Positions 1 through 8,232 of a DNA stretch of 56,941 nucleotides are shown here, one piece after another. The stretch's first letter is position 1, and the number at the start of each line of letters is the position of its first letter. The translations under genes were made by a program, and so were the position numbers. Location of the stretch: contig JBMYYK010000009.1 of the NCBI GenBank assembly GCA_049609325.1, positions 1 to 56,941 of the forward strand. Reading direction: 5' to 3'. Below the pieces are notes generated by a model. It saw nothing but the letters and a program-made list of their open reading frames with translations. It was not told the DNA's origin and searched no databases. This stretch comes from GCA-2733415 sp049609325. GTDB lineage: Bacteria; Bacteroidota; Bacteroidia; Flavobacteriales; Flavobacteriaceae.

Positions 1-30
1 AAAGCGCCCATATCGTACGATATGGGCGCT
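1..30 (-). terminator. Intrinsic terminator of the DUF2911 gene
   Basis: A perfect 28-base palindrome (positions 3-30, GC-rich outer arms) lies 22 bases past the stop codon of the reverse-strand DUF2911 gene. On that strand it is followed by a short T run that leaves the window. This is seen directly; the terminator role is inferred. A gene beyond the window edge could share it. Confidence 0.7.
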
Positions 31-52
31 ATTAGTTTAAAGCAAATATAAA

Positions 53-898
53 TTACTTACTCCATTCTTTTATAGAGTCTTTATTCATTTTTACATAGTC
101 AGCATTTCCTGCTTTTTCTGCTAACATCATCGATTTTTTAGCTATCGATAATGCGTCTTGTTTTAACCCAGCTTTAGCATAGATTAATGACTGTTGTCTT
201 AAATACCAAAATCTTGGTTTGTCTTTTGTCATATCAACAGCTTTATCTATCCATGTTTTTGCTTTATTGATATCTTTATCACCTTCTAAATAATATCTAG
301 CTGCAGAAAAATAATCTCCAGCGCTAGCACCAGCCATTACTTTTTCAATACTAGCTACAGCCTTTTTATCTGTAGGTACCGTAAAAGGTATAGCAACAGA
401 CGTTTTGTCCCAAGCAATAGTAATTACTGCTGAATCATTTTTAAGATCATCAATTGCTATTGTAAACGATTCTGTACTAGAAGACATTTTTGTTGTGTTT
501 ACGCTAACTTTTGCAGCAACTTTAGTATCATCCCATTTTTGAGGCGTTCCCCAATTATTTGTGTCATTGTAAAAATACACGTCCCATGCAGATGCTTCTG
601 GTTTTGTATAAATTGCATAACTCCCTGCTTTTAATTCAGTTTCAGCAATTTTAACATCGTCAGAAAATGTAATTTTTGTATTCGCATTTGCTCCTGTTCT
701 CCATAATTTTCCGAAAGGCACTAAATCCCCAAAAATGGTGCGTCCTTTAACCCCTGGTCTAGAATATTCAAGTGTAACATCTGTTAAACCTACTTTTTGT
801 TCAACTTTTGCCGCTGGGCTAGGTTGAGGTGTTTGAATTTGTGCTTGACTTACACCAATTGTTCCAAGGCAAAAAATTGCTAATAATAATTTTTTCAT
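53..898 (-). CDS. DUF2911 domain secreted protein
   Basis: A 281-residue exported protein of unknown function. Residues 1-19 form a signal peptide (MKK, hydrophobic core, cleavage after SQA). Residues 27-170 match DUF2911 as I know it: the SPAAKVEQKVG start, the EYSRPGVKGRTIFG block, then GKLWRTGANANTKI. The C-terminal 90 residues are helical and TPR-like (DYFSAARYYLEGD, FWYLRQQSLIYAKAGL). The gene stands alone, with a strong terminator behind it and a TAACTTCG -7-like element 31 bases before the start. The family is common in Bacteroidota and its biochemical role is unknown, so the protein is probably periplasmic but no function is proposed. Confidence 0.85.
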   Translation of the reverse strand: MKKLLLAIFCLGTIGVSQAQIQTPQPSPAAKVEQKVGLTDVTLEYSRPGVKGRTIFGDLVPFGKLWRTGANANTKITFSDDVKIAETELKAGSYAIYTKPEASAWDVYFYNDTNNWGTPQKWDDTKVAAKVSVNTTKMSSSTESFTIAIDDLKNDSAVITIAWDKTSVAIPFTVPTDKKAVASIEKVMAGASAGDYFSAARYYLEGDKDINKAKTWIDKAVDMTKDKPRFWYLRQQSLIYAKAGLKQDALSIAKKSMMLAEKAGNADYVKMNKDSIKEWSK

Positions 899-928
899 GT
901 CAGTTATGATTTTATGAATTTGTTCTTA

Positions 929-936
929 CGAAGTTA
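929..936 (-). promoter_or_regulatory. -7-like element of the DUF2911 gene
   Basis: On the reverse strand TAACTTCG resembles the Bacteroidota -7 element TAnnTTTG, with T to C at one position. No clear TTG was found at the -33 position. It is the only such match between this gene and glmM. Confidence 0.3.
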
Positions 937-969
937 GTTGTAATGATTCCCTTCTTTGTTAAAATTTTC

Positions 970-2358
970 TTAAATATGTGCTATCTCTTTAATTTCATTG
1001 ATAATACGAGTTGCCAAATCATCTGCCAATTGTTGTGATTTTGCTTCTGTATAAATTCTAATTATGGGCTCTGTATTTGATTTTCTTAAATGTACCCAAT
1101 TATCTTCAAAATCTATTTTTACACCATCAATAGTTGTTATTTGCTCTCCTGCATATTTCTTTTCCATAGCCACTAAAATCGCATCAACATCTAATTGCGG
1201 TGTTAATTGTATTTTGTTTTTACTCATAAAGTAACTCGGATAAGAATCTCTTAACTCTCGCACGGTAACTTGTTGCTTTGCTAGATGTGTTAAAAATAAT
1301 GCCACACCAACTAAGGCATCACGACCGTAATGTGACGCTGGGTATATGATTCCGCCATTACCTTCACCTCCTATAATTGCCTCATTCTTTTTCATCAACT
1401 CAACTACATTCACTTCCCCTACTGCTGATGCTTCATAAGTACCACCATGTTGTTCTGTAATATCACGTAAAGCTCTTGAAGACGACATATTTGATACTGT
1501 ATTCCCTTTAGTATTGCTCAACACATAATCTGCACAAGCAACTAAAGTATACTCTTCACCAAACATTTCACCGTCATTACAAATAAACGCTAACCGATCT
1601 ACATCAGGGTCAACTACAATTCCTAAATCGGCGTGTTCTTTTACAACCAATTCAGAAATATCAGTTAAATGTTCCTTTAAAGGCTCTGGATTATGTGGGA
1701 ATATCCCATTTGGCTCACAATACAACTTAACTGTATGCACTCCTAAGCGCTCTAATAATAATGGTATTGCAATTCCCCCTGAAGAATTTACACCATCAAC
1801 AACAACCTTGAAATTGGCATTTTTTATAGCATTAACATCTACCAAGTCTAACGCCAAAACTTCATCAATATGTATATCAATATAAGCATCGTTTTTAGTA
1901 ATTTTTCCTAAGTCGTCAACTTCGGCAAACTCAAAGCCATCTTTCTCAGCTATGTCTAAAATTTTCGCACCATCTACTCCATTTAAAAATTCACCTTTGT
2001 TATTCAATAATTTTAACGCGTTCCATTGTTTAGGGTTATGAGATGCGGTAAGAATTATACCGCCATCTGCATGTTCAAGTGGTACAGCAACTTCTACTGT
2101 AGGAGTGGTCGATAAGCCTAAATCTATCACGTGAATTCCTAATCCTACCAAAGTATTCATTACTAAATCTTGAATCATGCTTCCAGAAATACGCGCATCT
2201 CTACCTACTACTACTCTATAGGTTTCTTTTGTTCTATCATTTTTTAACCAAGTACCATAAGCCGCTGCAAACTTAACCGCATCTATTGGCGTTAGGTTAT
2301 CACCTACTTGTCCGCCTATTGTACCTCTTATTCCTGAAATTGATTTTATTAATGTCAT
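970..2358 (-). CDS. glmM: Phosphoglucosamine mutase
   Basis: A 462-residue alpha-D-phosphohexomutase, most likely converting glucosamine-6-phosphate to glucosamine-1-phosphate for UDP-GlcNAc and peptidoglycan synthesis in the cytoplasm. All four family motifs are visible. The active-site loop TASHNP carries the phospho-serine at residue 106, the Mg-binding loop DPDVDR is at 250-255, the sugar-binding GEGNGG lies near 330, and RKSNTEPIIRIY near the C-terminus binds the phosphate. Bacteroidota members of this clade are about 460 residues and are sometimes labelled phosphomannomutase, so substrate choice between glucosamine and mannose phosphates is the main uncertainty. The gene is divergent from the ACP phosphodiesterase gene. 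Its start is supported by a -7 element 22 bases upstream. Confidence 0.9.
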   Translation of the reverse strand: MTLIKSISGIRGTIGGQVGDNLTPIDAVKFAAAYGTWLKNDRTKETYRVVVGRDARISGSMIQDLVMNTLVGLGIHVIDLGLSTTPTVEVAVPLEHADGGIILTASHNPKQWNALKLLNNKGEFLNGVDGAKILDIAEKDGFEFAEVDDLGKITKNDAYIDIHIDEVLALDLVDVNAIKNANFKVVVDGVNSSGGIAIPLLLERLGVHTVKLYCEPNGIFPHNPEPLKEHLTDISELVVKEHADLGIVVDPDVDRLAFICNDGEMFGEEYTLVACADYVLSNTKGNTVSNMSSSRALRDITEQHGGTYEASAVGEVNVVELMKKNEAIIGGEGNGGIIYPASHYGRDALVGVALFLTHLAKQQVTVRELRDSYPSYFMSKNKIQLTPQLDVDAILVAMEKKYAGEQITTIDGVKIDFEDNWVHLRKSNTEPIIRIYTEAKSQQLADDLATRIINEIKEIAHI

Positions 2359-2379
2359 CTTATATTTTTAGTATTAGCA

Positions 2380-2387
2380 CAAATATA
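2380..2387 (-). promoter_or_regulatory. -7 element TATATTTG of glmM
   Basis: On the reverse strand this is an exact match to the Bacteroidota TAnnTTTG element. It would give a leader of about 15 bases before the glmM start at 2358. No TTG lies 17-20 bases upstream, so support is partial. Confidence 0.45.
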
Positions 2388-2432
2388 CAATTAGATATGG
2401 TATAAATTAATTCTGTTTTATAAATTAGAGCA

Positions 2433-3014
2433 ATGAATTTTTTAGCACATATTTACCTCTCTGGAGATGATGATTTTTTAAAAATCGGAAATTTTATTGC
2501 CGATAGTATTAGAGGTAAGAACTACTTAAATTATCCTGAAAACATACAAAAAGGTATACTTCTTCATAGACATATAGACACCTACACAGATACGCATGAG
2601 GTTGTAAAAATTAGCAAGGGGCGTTTATATAAAAATTACGGACATTATTCTAGTGTAATTGTTGATCTGTTTTACGATCATTATCTAGCTAAAAACTGGT
2701 TGATGTATTCTGACGTACCACTATCACAATTTACCACTGAATTTTACAATTTACTCCAACAACATTTTAATGAGCTACCACAACCTGTTCAGTATATGTA
2801 TCCGTACATGGTTAAAGACAATTGGCTGTGCAGTTACGCGACAATACATGGTATGGAAAAAGTTCTTGAAGGTATGAATAGAAGAACCAAATACAAATCT
2901 AAAATGGATCTTGCTATTAATGAGTTACAAGAGTTTTATTTAGAGTTTGAAGACGAATTCACTGTCTTTTTTAAAGATTTAATCCAATTCACTCAAAACA
3001 CCATAAAACAATAA
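2433..3014 (+). CDS. acpH: ACP phosphodiesterase (DUF479 family)
   Basis: A 193-residue protein of the AcpH/DUF479 family, whose characterised members hydrolyse the 4'-phosphopantetheine arm from holo-acyl carrier protein and return it to the apo form. The sequence opens with the typical MNFLAHIYLSGDDD block and carries a metal-site-like cluster HRHIDTYTDTH at about residues 45-55, followed by the conserved YGHYSSVIVDLFYDHYLA segment. It belongs to the distant HD-type phosphohydrolase fold. Length is normal. It is divergent from glmM and lies 46 bases before the DUF4197 gene. Substrate is inferred from the family only. Confidence 0.82.
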   Translation: MNFLAHIYLSGDDDFLKIGNFIADSIRGKNYLNYPENIQKGILLHRHIDTYTDTHEVVKISKGRLYKNYGHYSSVIVDLFYDHYLAKNWLMYSDVPLSQFTTEFYNLLQQHFNELPQPVQYMYPYMVKDNWLCSYATIHGMEKVLEGMNRRTKYKSKMDLAINELQEFYLEFEDEFTVFFKDLIQFTQNTIKQ

Positions 3015-3033
3015 CAATTACAACTTTATATTG

Positions 3034-3041
3034 TACATTTG
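3034..3041 (+). promoter_or_regulatory. -7 element TACATTTG of the DUF4197 gene
   Basis: Exact TAnnTTTG match 19 bases before the lipoprotein start codon, in the short gap after acpH. It suggests a separate promoter rather than simple read-through. No clear -33 element was seen. Confidence 0.4.
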
Positions 3042-3060
3042 AATACTAAAACTAAACTAT

Positions 3061-3771
3061 ATGATACGTAAATTTTTAGCCGTAATGGCAGTGCTTTTTA
3101 TAACCAGCTGTGCTGAATTACAACAAGTTGTAGACAGTTTACCGCAAGACACAAACACCATACTCTCCAATGCTGATATAGGTTCTGGATTAAGAGAAGC
3201 TTTAGATAAAGGTATAGAAAAACAAGTGTCTAAGCTTACTCAAAAAGACGGGTATTTTAACAATCAATTGGTAAAGATACTATTACCTGAAGAATTGAAA
3301 AAAGTAGATAAAGGCTTACGTGACATAGGTTTAAGTAAATTAGCCGATGAAGGGCTAAAAGTGTTAAACCGAGCAGCAGAAGATGCTGTTAGTACTGCCA
3401 CTCCTATTTTTGTTGACGCAGTTAAAGGCATTACATTTAACGATGCCAAAAACATCTTATTAGGTGATGATAACGCTGCTACAACATATTTAAAAAATGG
3501 TACTAGCAATACCTTATATACAAAGTTTAATCCTGTAATTAAAAACTCATTTGCTAAAGTTGGTGCAGATAAAGTATGGACAAATATTATTACTAAATAT
3601 AATAGCATACCGTTTGTAAAAAAAGTGAATCCGGATTTGACAGATTATACAACCCAAGAAGCTTTGAAAGGTGTTTATAAAATGATTGCAGTTGAAGAAA
3701 AAGAAATTAGAACTAAAGTTGGCGCAAGAACAACTGCACTACTACAAAAAGTATTTGCACTACAAGATTAA
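3061..3771 (+). CDS. DUF4197 lipoprotein
   Basis: A 236-residue predicted lipoprotein. The N-terminal hydrophobic stretch ends in a lipobox (LFITSC), placing the acylated cysteine at residue 17. The rest matches DUF4197 as remembered: GIEKQVSKLTQKDGYFNN, then LLPEELKKVDKGLRDIGL and NRAAEDAVSTATPIF. The mature part is mostly helical. It is probably anchored in the outer or inner membrane facing the periplasm. The family has no established function. The gene has its own -7 element and ends at a strong terminator, so it looks like a single-gene unit. Confidence 0.85.
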   Translation: MIRKFLAVMAVLFITSCAELQQVVDSLPQDTNTILSNADIGSGLREALDKGIEKQVSKLTQKDGYFNNQLVKILLPEELKKVDKGLRDIGLSKLADEGLKVLNRAAEDAVSTATPIFVDAVKGITFNDAKNILLGDDNAATTYLKNGTSNTLYTKFNPVIKNSFAKVGADKVWTNIITKYNSIPFVKKVNPDLTDYTTQEALKGVYKMIAVEEKEIRTKVGARTTALLQKVFALQD

Positions 3772-3797
3772 GCGCATTCCACATAATTAAATAAATC

Positions 3798-3826
3798 ATG
3801 CCAGTAATTTTTACTGGCATTTTTTT
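3798..3826 (+). terminator. Intrinsic terminator of the DUF4197 gene
   Basis: A 10-base stem (ATGCCAGTAA paired with TTACTGGCAT) with a 3-base loop, followed directly by a run of six T. It lies 27 bases after the stop codon. Confidence 0.85.
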
Positions 3827-3953
3827 ACCGTTTATCGAACAGAATCTCGATTAACATACATTATACAACATTTCAACTAAATTCTATGAACCAATTTCTT
3901 TTTTTATTATCTTTAAAGTATTAAAAATCAACAACTTAAAACCACATATTGTT

Positions 3954-4127
3954 ATGCCAACAACACTTGATACATATCGAGATACATCAAAATTAGAAGA
4001 GCGTTATAAAAAGCTGGTAGAAAAAGCCTATAATTTTAAACAAACCAATAGCACTTTAAGTGACTTAGCTGCCTTTAAAGCTATGAAGTTATTAGAAAAA
4101 ATTAATCGTATCAAATTTGGTTATTAA
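3954..4127 (+). CDS. Small conserved-looking protein (57 aa, possibly Lacal_2735-like)
   Basis: An ORF too short for a standard cutoff. It encodes 57 residues, highly charged and helical: a KLEERYKKLVEKAY segment followed by LSDLAAFKAMKLLEKI. It starts 127 bases after the preceding terminator. The helix-turn-helix pattern and the SDLAA/EKI spacing recall the small Lacal_2735 family of Flavobacteriaceae, but I cannot confirm this without a search. Its stop codon overlaps the stop codon of the convergent binding-protein gene by 4 bases. Codon use is like the neighbours, which favours a real gene. Confidence 0.6.
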   Translation: MPTTLDTYRDTSKLEERYKKLVEKAYNFKQTNSTLSDLAAFKAMKLLEKINRIKFGY

Positions 4128-4930
4128 ACTAAAGTTTCTATTTTAGTTCGTAACGTTTTGAAGTAATCGAAAGCCCCCAATAGTCTAGTCCCATACCATG
4201 AAAAATACTCTCCATCTACGAGTAGTATTTGTTGTTGTGGCAAAATTTGTTGTAATTCTAAAATATGCTTTTCCTTAAACGGATATGGCTCACTTGATAA
4301 CAAAATCACATCTGGTTGATGTGTTGTTTTAAGCGTTTCTATAGACACCTCTGGATAACGGTTAAGCTCTGTATAAACATTCTCAAATTTATTAAGTGAT
4401 AATAGATGCTGAATTATTGTATTATTAGCAGCAACCATCCACGGCTTTCTCCAAATAAAATATGCTACTTTTATTGGCTTCTTGAGCTCCATATCCGCTT
4501 TAAAAGCATTGTATAGTTGCACAAGCTGAACGTTAATACTATTGGCCTTACTTTCAATAGTAAACAACTTACCATAGTGCTCAATTAAATCAACCGTATC
4601 ATGTATAGTGTATATTTCGGATACATGTACTGGCGCAATGTTTTCTAAAGCCTCAACCATTTCTTTAGTATTCTCCTCTTTATTACAAAGAATAACATCG
4701 GGTTGTAATGCCTTTATTTTATCATAATGCACTTGTTTAGTCCCACCAACAATGGTTGCTGATTTTCGGATATGAACTGGATGAACACAAAACTTTGTTA
4801 CTCCTACAATAAAGGCTTCTAAACCTAAATCTACAAGCAGTTCAGTTTGCGAAGGCACTAATGATACAATTCGCTTTGGTGCAGTTTTAAATTGTAATTC
4901 TCTTCCTAATTGATCATGTAAGCGTATCAT
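4124..4930 (-). CDS. Helical-backbone metal receptor / BtuF-like binding protein
   Basis: A 268-residue protein of the periplasmic-binding-protein class that recognises metal chelates (BtuF/FecB/TroA-type helical backbone). Seen: KRIVSLVPSQTELLVDLGL near the N-terminus, GVTKFCVHP, VGGTKQVHYDKIKALQPDVILCNKEEN, then the long central helix and a second lobe ending in YFSWYGTRLLGA. Family members bind cobalamin, haem or siderophores for ABC importers. No signal peptide is visible, which is odd for a binding protein. It could therefore act in the cytoplasm, or the family label may hide a different role. The start overlaps the pyrF stop by 4 bases (ATGA), so the two are translationally coupled. No transporter genes are nearby. 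Confidence 0.75.
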   Translation of the reverse strand: MIRLHDQLGRELQFKTAPKRIVSLVPSQTELLVDLGLEAFIVGVTKFCVHPVHIRKSATIVGGTKQVHYDKIKALQPDVILCNKEENTKEMVEALENIAPVHVSEIYTIHDTVDLIEHYGKLFTIESKANSINVQLVQLYNAFKADMELKKPIKVAYFIWRKPWMVAANNTIIQHLLSLNKFENVYTELNRYPEVSIETLKTTHQPDVILLSSEPYPFKEKHILELQQILPQQQILLVDGEYFSWYGTRLLGAFDYFKTLRTKIETLV

Positions 4931-5754
4931 ACAGAATGTACCTCATTCAATATTTCTGCCATTTGCTGTTGTAACTCTAGAGCTTTTGTAGCAGCAGCTT
5001 CGGCAAAATCAACTCCATTTGAAGCGTATATAATTCCTCTTGACGAATTAATCAATAAGCCCACATTTTCAGACATACCATATTTACAAACGTCTTGTAA
5101 ATTACCACCTTGAGCACCTACCCCCGGAACTAACAAAAAGTTATTGGGCACAATTTGTCTAATTTCTTTAAAATATTCGGCTTTTGTAGCCCCTACAACA
5201 TACATTAAATTTTCAGAGTTCTCCCATGTTTTTGAGATTTCCAAAACCTGTTTGTATAACTCTTTATCATTAACATTTAGCGTTTGAAAATCGAATGCCC
5301 CTTGATTAGAGGTTAAGGCCAACATAATGGTATGTTTATCTTTAAAAGCAAGAAATGGTTCAACCGAATCTTTTCCCATATATGGAGCCACCGTAACAGA
5401 ATCGAATGCCAAATCTTCAAAAAATGCTTTAGCGTACATTGTAGATGTATTACCTATATCACCTCGTTTTGCATCTGCAATAGTATAAATTTCAGGGTAA
5501 TTGGTATTTAAATACGTAATGGTTTTTTCTAATGACTGCCACCCTTTTAACCCATAGGCTTCATAAAATGCGGTATTTGGTTTATACGACACACACAAAT
5601 GATGAGTGGCATCTATAATGGCCTTATTAAACTCAAATATCGGATCATCTGTTGCCAGTAAATGTTTCGGAATTTTATTTAAATCGACATCTAAACCAAT
5701 ACATAAAAATGATTTCTTAAGTTTAATCTGCTCTACTAATTGTGGTGTTGTCAT
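4927..5754 (-). CDS. pyrF: Orotidine-5'-phosphate decarboxylase
   Basis: A 275-residue enzyme that decarboxylates OMP to UMP, the last step of de novo pyrimidine synthesis. The length and the order of motifs are those of the type 2 (longer) PyrF. The FLCIGLDVDLNKIP strand carries the first active-site aspartate, the catalytic DAKRGDIGNT loop has lysine 96, and VAPYMGKDS and VPGVGAQGG shape the phosphate pocket. It is the first gene of a two-gene unit with the binding-protein gene, behind the prfA terminator. No attenuator is evident. A dihydroorotase-like gene lies 9 kb away but seems catalytically dead. Confidence 0.95.
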   Translation of the reverse strand: MTTPQLVEQIKLKKSFLCIGLDVDLNKIPKHLLATDDPIFEFNKAIIDATHHLCVSYKPNTAFYEAYGLKGWQSLEKTITYLNTNYPEIYTIADAKRGDIGNTSTMYAKAFFEDLAFDSVTVAPYMGKDSVEPFLAFKDKHTIMLALTSNQGAFDFQTLNVNDKELYKQVLEISKTWENSENLMYVVGATKAEYFKEIRQIVPNNFLLVPGVGAQGGNLQDVCKYGMSENVGLLINSSRGIIYASNGVDFAEAAATKALELQQQMAEILNEVHSV

Positions 5755-5776
5755 GGCAAAATTTTAGCTATACTAT

Positions 5777-5806
5777 ATAAAAATTCCCGCTGAAATGAGC
5801 GGGAAT
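5777..5806 (-). terminator. Intrinsic terminator of prfA
   Basis: On the reverse strand a 9-base stem (ATTCCCGCT with AGCGGGAAT), a 6-base loop and a following T run (TTTTTATA). It lies 8 bases past the prfA stop and separates prfA from pyrF. Confidence 0.85.
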
Positions 5807-5814
5807 ATCTTGTC

Positions 5815-6891
5815 TTAAAGTTCGTCTGAAGCTGCTTTTAACTTTTCAGTATTAACAACTATTTTTAATTCGTCAATGATTTTTTGAATATCACCATTAA
5901 CAATATTTGGTAAATCGTATAATGTTAAACCAATTCTATGGTCTGTTACTCTTCCTTGCGGATAGTTATAGGTTCTAATTTTTGCAGAACGGTCACCAGA
6001 AGCCACTAAGCTTTTACGTGTTGCCGAATCTGCAGCTTGCTTTTTAGCCAGTTCTAATTCATATAAACGAGAACGTAAAACCTTTAAAGCTTTTTCTAAG
6101 TTTTTATGAGATGATTTTTGATCCTGACAACTTACTATCATTCCCGTAGGCTCGTGGTGTAATTTAATTGCAGAATATGTAGTATTTACTGACTGCCCTC
6201 CAGGACCTGTAGATGTTGTACGTTCAATACGCACTTCCTGCATATTCAATTCTACATCAAACTCTTCGGCTTCTGGCAAAACAATCACTGTAGCAGCTGA
6301 GGTATGTACACGACCTTGTGTTTCTGTTTGTGGTACACGTTGTACACGATGTACTCCAGATTCATATTTCATGGTACCGTACACATCTTCTCCTGAAACT
6401 TCAAAAATGATTTCTTTAAACCCTCCAGATGTTCCTTCACTTAAGTTAACCACGTCAACTTTCCAACCTTTATCACTTGCATACTTTGTATACATACGGT
6501 ATAAGTCTCCTGCAAAAATACTTGCTTCATCACCACCAGTTCCTGCGCGAACTTCTACCACAACATTCTTAGCATCTTCTGGATCTTTAGGAATCATTAA
6601 TATATTGATTTCCTCTTCCAAAACTGGGAGTTGTTCTTTGGCTTCTTCCAGTTGCATTTTGGCCATTTCTACCATTTCTGCATCTGAGCCATCTTTTATA
6701 ATTTCGTTGGACTCTTCAATGTTGCTTGTCAATTCAATATACAGATCACGCTTTTCCATCATGATGCGCAAATCTTTATATTCTCTATTTAAAGCAATAT
6801 ACCTTTTTTGATCTGTAATAATGTCTGGTTGAATAATCAAGTCTGACACTTCATCAAAACGTTGTTTTACTATCTGTAATCTTTCTAACAT
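5815..6891 (-). CDS. prfA: Peptide chain release factor 1
   Basis: A 358-residue class I release factor that ends translation at UAA and UAG codons. The stop-codon reading PxT tripeptide is PQT (residues 187-189, in RVQRVPQTETQGR). The peptidyl-tRNA hydrolysis motif GGQ is at 231-233 in STGPGGQSVNTT, where its glutamine is the usual methylation site. Length is normal for RF1. The PxT motif rules out RF2, which uses SPF and a frameshift. The gene has a full-consensus promoter 26 bases upstream and its own terminator, so it is a single-gene unit. Confidence 0.97.
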   Translation of the reverse strand: MLERLQIVKQRFDEVSDLIIQPDIITDQKRYIALNREYKDLRIMMEKRDLYIELTSNIEESNEIIKDGSDAEMVEMAKMQLEEAKEQLPVLEEEINILMIPKDPEDAKNVVVEVRAGTGGDEASIFAGDLYRMYTKYASDKGWKVDVVNLSEGTSGGFKEIIFEVSGEDVYGTMKYESGVHRVQRVPQTETQGRVHTSAATVIVLPEAEEFDVELNMQEVRIERTTSTGPGGQSVNTTYSAIKLHHEPTGMIVSCQDQKSSHKNLEKALKVLRSRLYELELAKKQAADSATRKSLVASGDRSAKIRTYNYPQGRVTDHRIGLTLYDLPNIVNGDIQKIIDELKIVVNTEKLKAASDEL

Positions 6892-6916
6892 TGTTGAGTT
6901 TTCAATAATTTGAACG

Positions 6917-6946
6917 CAAATTTAAACAAATGATTTCATTTTTCAA
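6917..6946 (-). promoter_or_regulatory. Consensus Bacteroidota promoter of prfA
   Basis: On the reverse strand TTG (6946-6944), a 19-base spacer and TAAATTTG (6924-6917): an exact fit to the housekeeping consensus TTG-N19-TAnnTTTG. The expected transcript start is near 6910, about 20 bases before the prfA ATG. It is the best promoter match in the window. Confidence 0.8.
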
Positions 6947-6989
6947 GGGATTTAAGCCTTGGAGTTATAACTAAACATTCAATTCTGTT

Positions 6990-7586
6990 TTAGCTTAAAT
7001 CTGACGTGATGAGTTTTAAAAATTCATTTCGAGTTTCTTGGTTTTTAAACGCTCCTGTAAACCCTGATGTGGTGGTAACTGAGTTTTGTTTTTGTACACC
7101 ACGCATCATCATACACATATGTGAGGCTTCTATAACTACTGCAACCCCCTGTGGTTGTAACGTTTCATCTAAACATTTAAGTATTTGATCTGTTAAGCGT
7201 TCTTGAACTTGCAAACGTCTTGCAAAGACATCTACAATTCGAGGTATTTTACTTAACCCTACTATATGCCCGTTAGGAATGTAAGCAATATGGGCTTTCC
7301 CAAAAAAAGGCAACATATGGTGCTCACATAACGAGTATAGCTCAATGTCTTTTACAATAACCATATTGTTATAGTCTTCTTTAAACATTGCGCCTTTTAA
7401 AATTGCTTCAGCGTCTAAATCATATCCTTGGGTTAAAAACTGCATCGCTTTTGAGGCACGTTCCGGTGTTTTTAATAAGCCTTCACGTGTAACATCTTCA
7501 CCTACTTCCTCTAAAATTTTAGCGTATCTAGATTTTATTTCTGCAGTGGTTTCTTCAGTGTAATCTTCAAAGTGTTTATATCCCAT
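6990..7586 (-). CDS. folE: GTP cyclohydrolase I
   Basis: A 198-residue type IA enzyme that converts GTP to 7,8-dihydroneopterin triphosphate, the entry step of folate and pterin synthesis. The zinc ligands are all present: cysteine 87 and histidine 90 in SLCEHHMLPF and cysteine 158 in HMCMMMRGVQ. GLSKIPRIVDVFARRLQVQE and the C-terminal NSVTTTSGFTGAF are also typical. The first 30 residues form the variable N-terminal helix. It lies 2 bases after msrA and is almost certainly co-transcribed with it. Confidence 0.96.
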   Translation of the reverse strand: MGYKHFEDYTEETTAEIKSRYAKILEEVGEDVTREGLLKTPERASKAMQFLTQGYDLDAEAILKGAMFKEDYNNMVIVKDIELYSLCEHHMLPFFGKAHIAYIPNGHIVGLSKIPRIVDVFARRLQVQERLTDQILKCLDETLQPQGVAVVIEASHMCMMMRGVQKQNSVTTTSGFTGAFKNQETRNEFLKLITSDLS

Positions 7587-7588
7587 AG

Positions 7589-8131
7589 TTACTTTAGTTT
7601 ATCGTGATAATGAGTTTTTAATTTTTCTAATTTCGGATCTATAATAATAGAGCAATATCTAAATTCTGGATTGTTTTTATAAAAATCTTGATGTTCTATT
7701 TCTGCTTCATAAAATACTTCAGCTTTACTCACTTCAGTAACAATTTCGTTGTCAAACACATTACTATTATTTAAATCTGTTATTACAGCTTCTGCCATAG
7801 ATTTTTGAGCAGCATCATGATAATAAATAGCACTTCTGTATTGTGTGCCTACATCATAGCCTTGTCTATTCAGAGTAGTTGGGTCATGTGTAGCAAAAAA
7901 CACTTCCAATAACTCTTTATATGAAATAAGCGCTGGGTCAAAACTTATTTGTACAGCTTCAGCATGTCCTGAAACACCGTTACACACCTCCCTGTAACAA
8001 GGATTTTTGATGAATCCACCTGTATAACCTGAAACTACTTTTATCACTCCTTTTAGTTGTAAGAATACAGTTTCAGTACACCAAAAACACCCGTTAGCAA
8101 AAGTTGCTGTTTGTAAATCTGTTTTATTCAT
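7589..8131 (-). CDS. msrA: Peptide-methionine (S)-S-oxide reductase
   Basis: A 180-residue cytoplasmic repair enzyme that reduces methionine-S-sulfoxide in proteins. The GCFWC motif is at residues 14-18, with the catalytic cysteine at 15. VVSGYTGG and YREVCNGVSGHAEAV follow, then the substrate region DPTTLNRQGYDVGTQYRSAI. No MsrB domain is fused. It is the first gene of the msrA-folE pair. A -7 element lies 12 bases before the start. Confidence 0.95.
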   Translation of the reverse strand: MNKTDLQTATFANGCFWCTETVFLQLKGVIKVVSGYTGGFIKNPCYREVCNGVSGHAEAVQISFDPALISYKELLEVFFATHDPTTLNRQGYDVGTQYRSAIYYHDAAQKSMAEAVITDLNNSNVFDNEIVTEVSKAEVFYEAEIEHQDFYKNNPEFRYCSIIIDPKLEKLKTHYHDKLK

Positions 8132-8142
8132 AGTTTATGAAT

Positions 8143-8150
8143 CAAAGGTA
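8143..8150 (-). promoter_or_regulatory. -7 element TACCTTTG of msrA-folE
   Basis: Exact TAnnTTTG match on the reverse strand, giving a very short leader (about 5 bases) before the msrA start at 8131. No TTG was found at the -33 position. Confidence 0.45.
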
Positions 8151-8232
8151 ATCTTTTAACTTTTATTTAGCATAGTTAACAGTTCACAAAAAGTAACTTC
8201 GCATTGTATTATCGTTAATAGGATAGATAACT

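Noticed and set aside
3886..3924. 12-codon ORF before the 57-residue gene
   Set aside because: Too short, with no sign of coding beyond an ATG, and followed by the better-supported ORF.
6944..6961. Small hairpin CAAGG/CCTTG between folE and prfA
   Set aside because: No T run on either strand, and it overlaps the -33 element of the prfA promoter, so it is not a credible terminator.
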